A stretch of 64,000 nt of DNA, from NCBI GenBank assembly GCA_016717205.1, contig JADKGC010000003.1, forward strand, positions 682,001 through 746,000. The letters run 5' to 3'. Below, one piece after another: positions 63,938 to 64,000 of the stretch; position 1 is the first letter of the stretch; each line of letters begins with the position of its first letter. The notes under the pieces are model-generated. The model had not been told where the DNA came from. It saw only the letters and a program-made list of their open reading frames with translations, and searched no databases. A program made the translations under genes and the position numbers. This DNA comes from Candidatus Flexifilum breve. Lineage in GTDB: Bacteria > Chloroflexota > Anaerolineae > Aggregatilineales > Phototrophicaceae.

Positions 63938-64000
63938 CGAGTCCAACTTAACTTGCTCCACAACTCGGATTCGAACGACATTTTGAAATACTGATACCTT

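Noticed and set aside
63935..63985. tRNA-like GTTCGA words near the window end
   Set aside because: The bases flanking the T-loop-like words do not form the 5-bp stem and no acceptor or anticodon arm can be drawn.

Overview
The window looks like a chromosomal stretch of a high-GC, free-living heterotrophic bacterium, most likely a Chloroflexota member near the Anaerolineae. This is inferred from gene content only: many secreted sugar-binding proteins with plain signal peptides, ABC importers, an RNase J, ECF sigma factors and NarL/HisKA_3 kinases. There is no rRNA or marker gene here to confirm it.

Region 1 (1-2.5 kb) holds a sensor kinase and a receiver-only regulator. Region 2 (2.65-13.9 kb, minus strand) is one nine-gene sugar operon. 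It encodes a DUF2291 lipoprotein, an RbsA-like ATPase, an RbsC-like permease, a tandemly duplicated RbsB-like binding protein, a two-subunit transketolase, a GlpK-like FGGY kinase, a fucose/arabinose-isomerase-fold enzyme and a SorC regulator, ending in a clear terminator. The logic is import, isomerise to a ketose, phosphorylate, then cleave by transketolase. Region 3 (14.1-18.5 kb) is a second ribose/xylose-type ABC importer. Region 4 (18.8-25.9 kb) is a dextran or isomalto-oligosaccharide locus: a LacI regulator with two matching operators, an MsmEFG-type importer, a GH66 enzyme and a GH15 enzyme.

Region 5 (26.1-29.1 kb) has a methyltransferase, then a PadR-controlled ModA protein fused to a molybdopterin-oxidoreductase-like domain, then a fragment of a primase gene. 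Region 6 (29.2-35.5 kb, minus) is a seven-gene operon in which a TetR regulator, two ABC exporter modules and an ECF sigma factor overlap end to end.

Region 7 (35.7-43.4 kb) is a probable copper-handling island. It has an OmpR-type two-component system, a Met-rich secreted protein, a DUF305 protein, a CPH-motif (CopB-type) ATPase and a CopZ-like chaperone. It ends with a NarL-type system whose kinase carries a C-terminal YHS metal-binding domain. Matching palindromes lie in both divergent promoter regions. Region 8 (43.8-48.7 kb) is a plasmid- or ICE-like module: ParA, ParB, palindrome-rich spacer, large primase/helicase. The fragment at 28.8 kb is a relic of a relative of this primase.

Region 9 (48.9-54.9 kb) has an ECF sigma factor with a membrane-anchored partner, divergent from a secreted paralogue of that partner. 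Both paralogues end in Gly-Met repeats. They are followed by a spermidine-synthase-like membrane protein, a small membrane protein and a PASTA protein. Region 10 (55-60 kb) holds RNase J, with an apparent one-base frameshift at its start, and a decayed insertion sequence. The element joins the tails of two unrelated broken genes. Region 11 (60-64 kb) has a secreted SnoaL-like protein and a LuxR-type two-component system.
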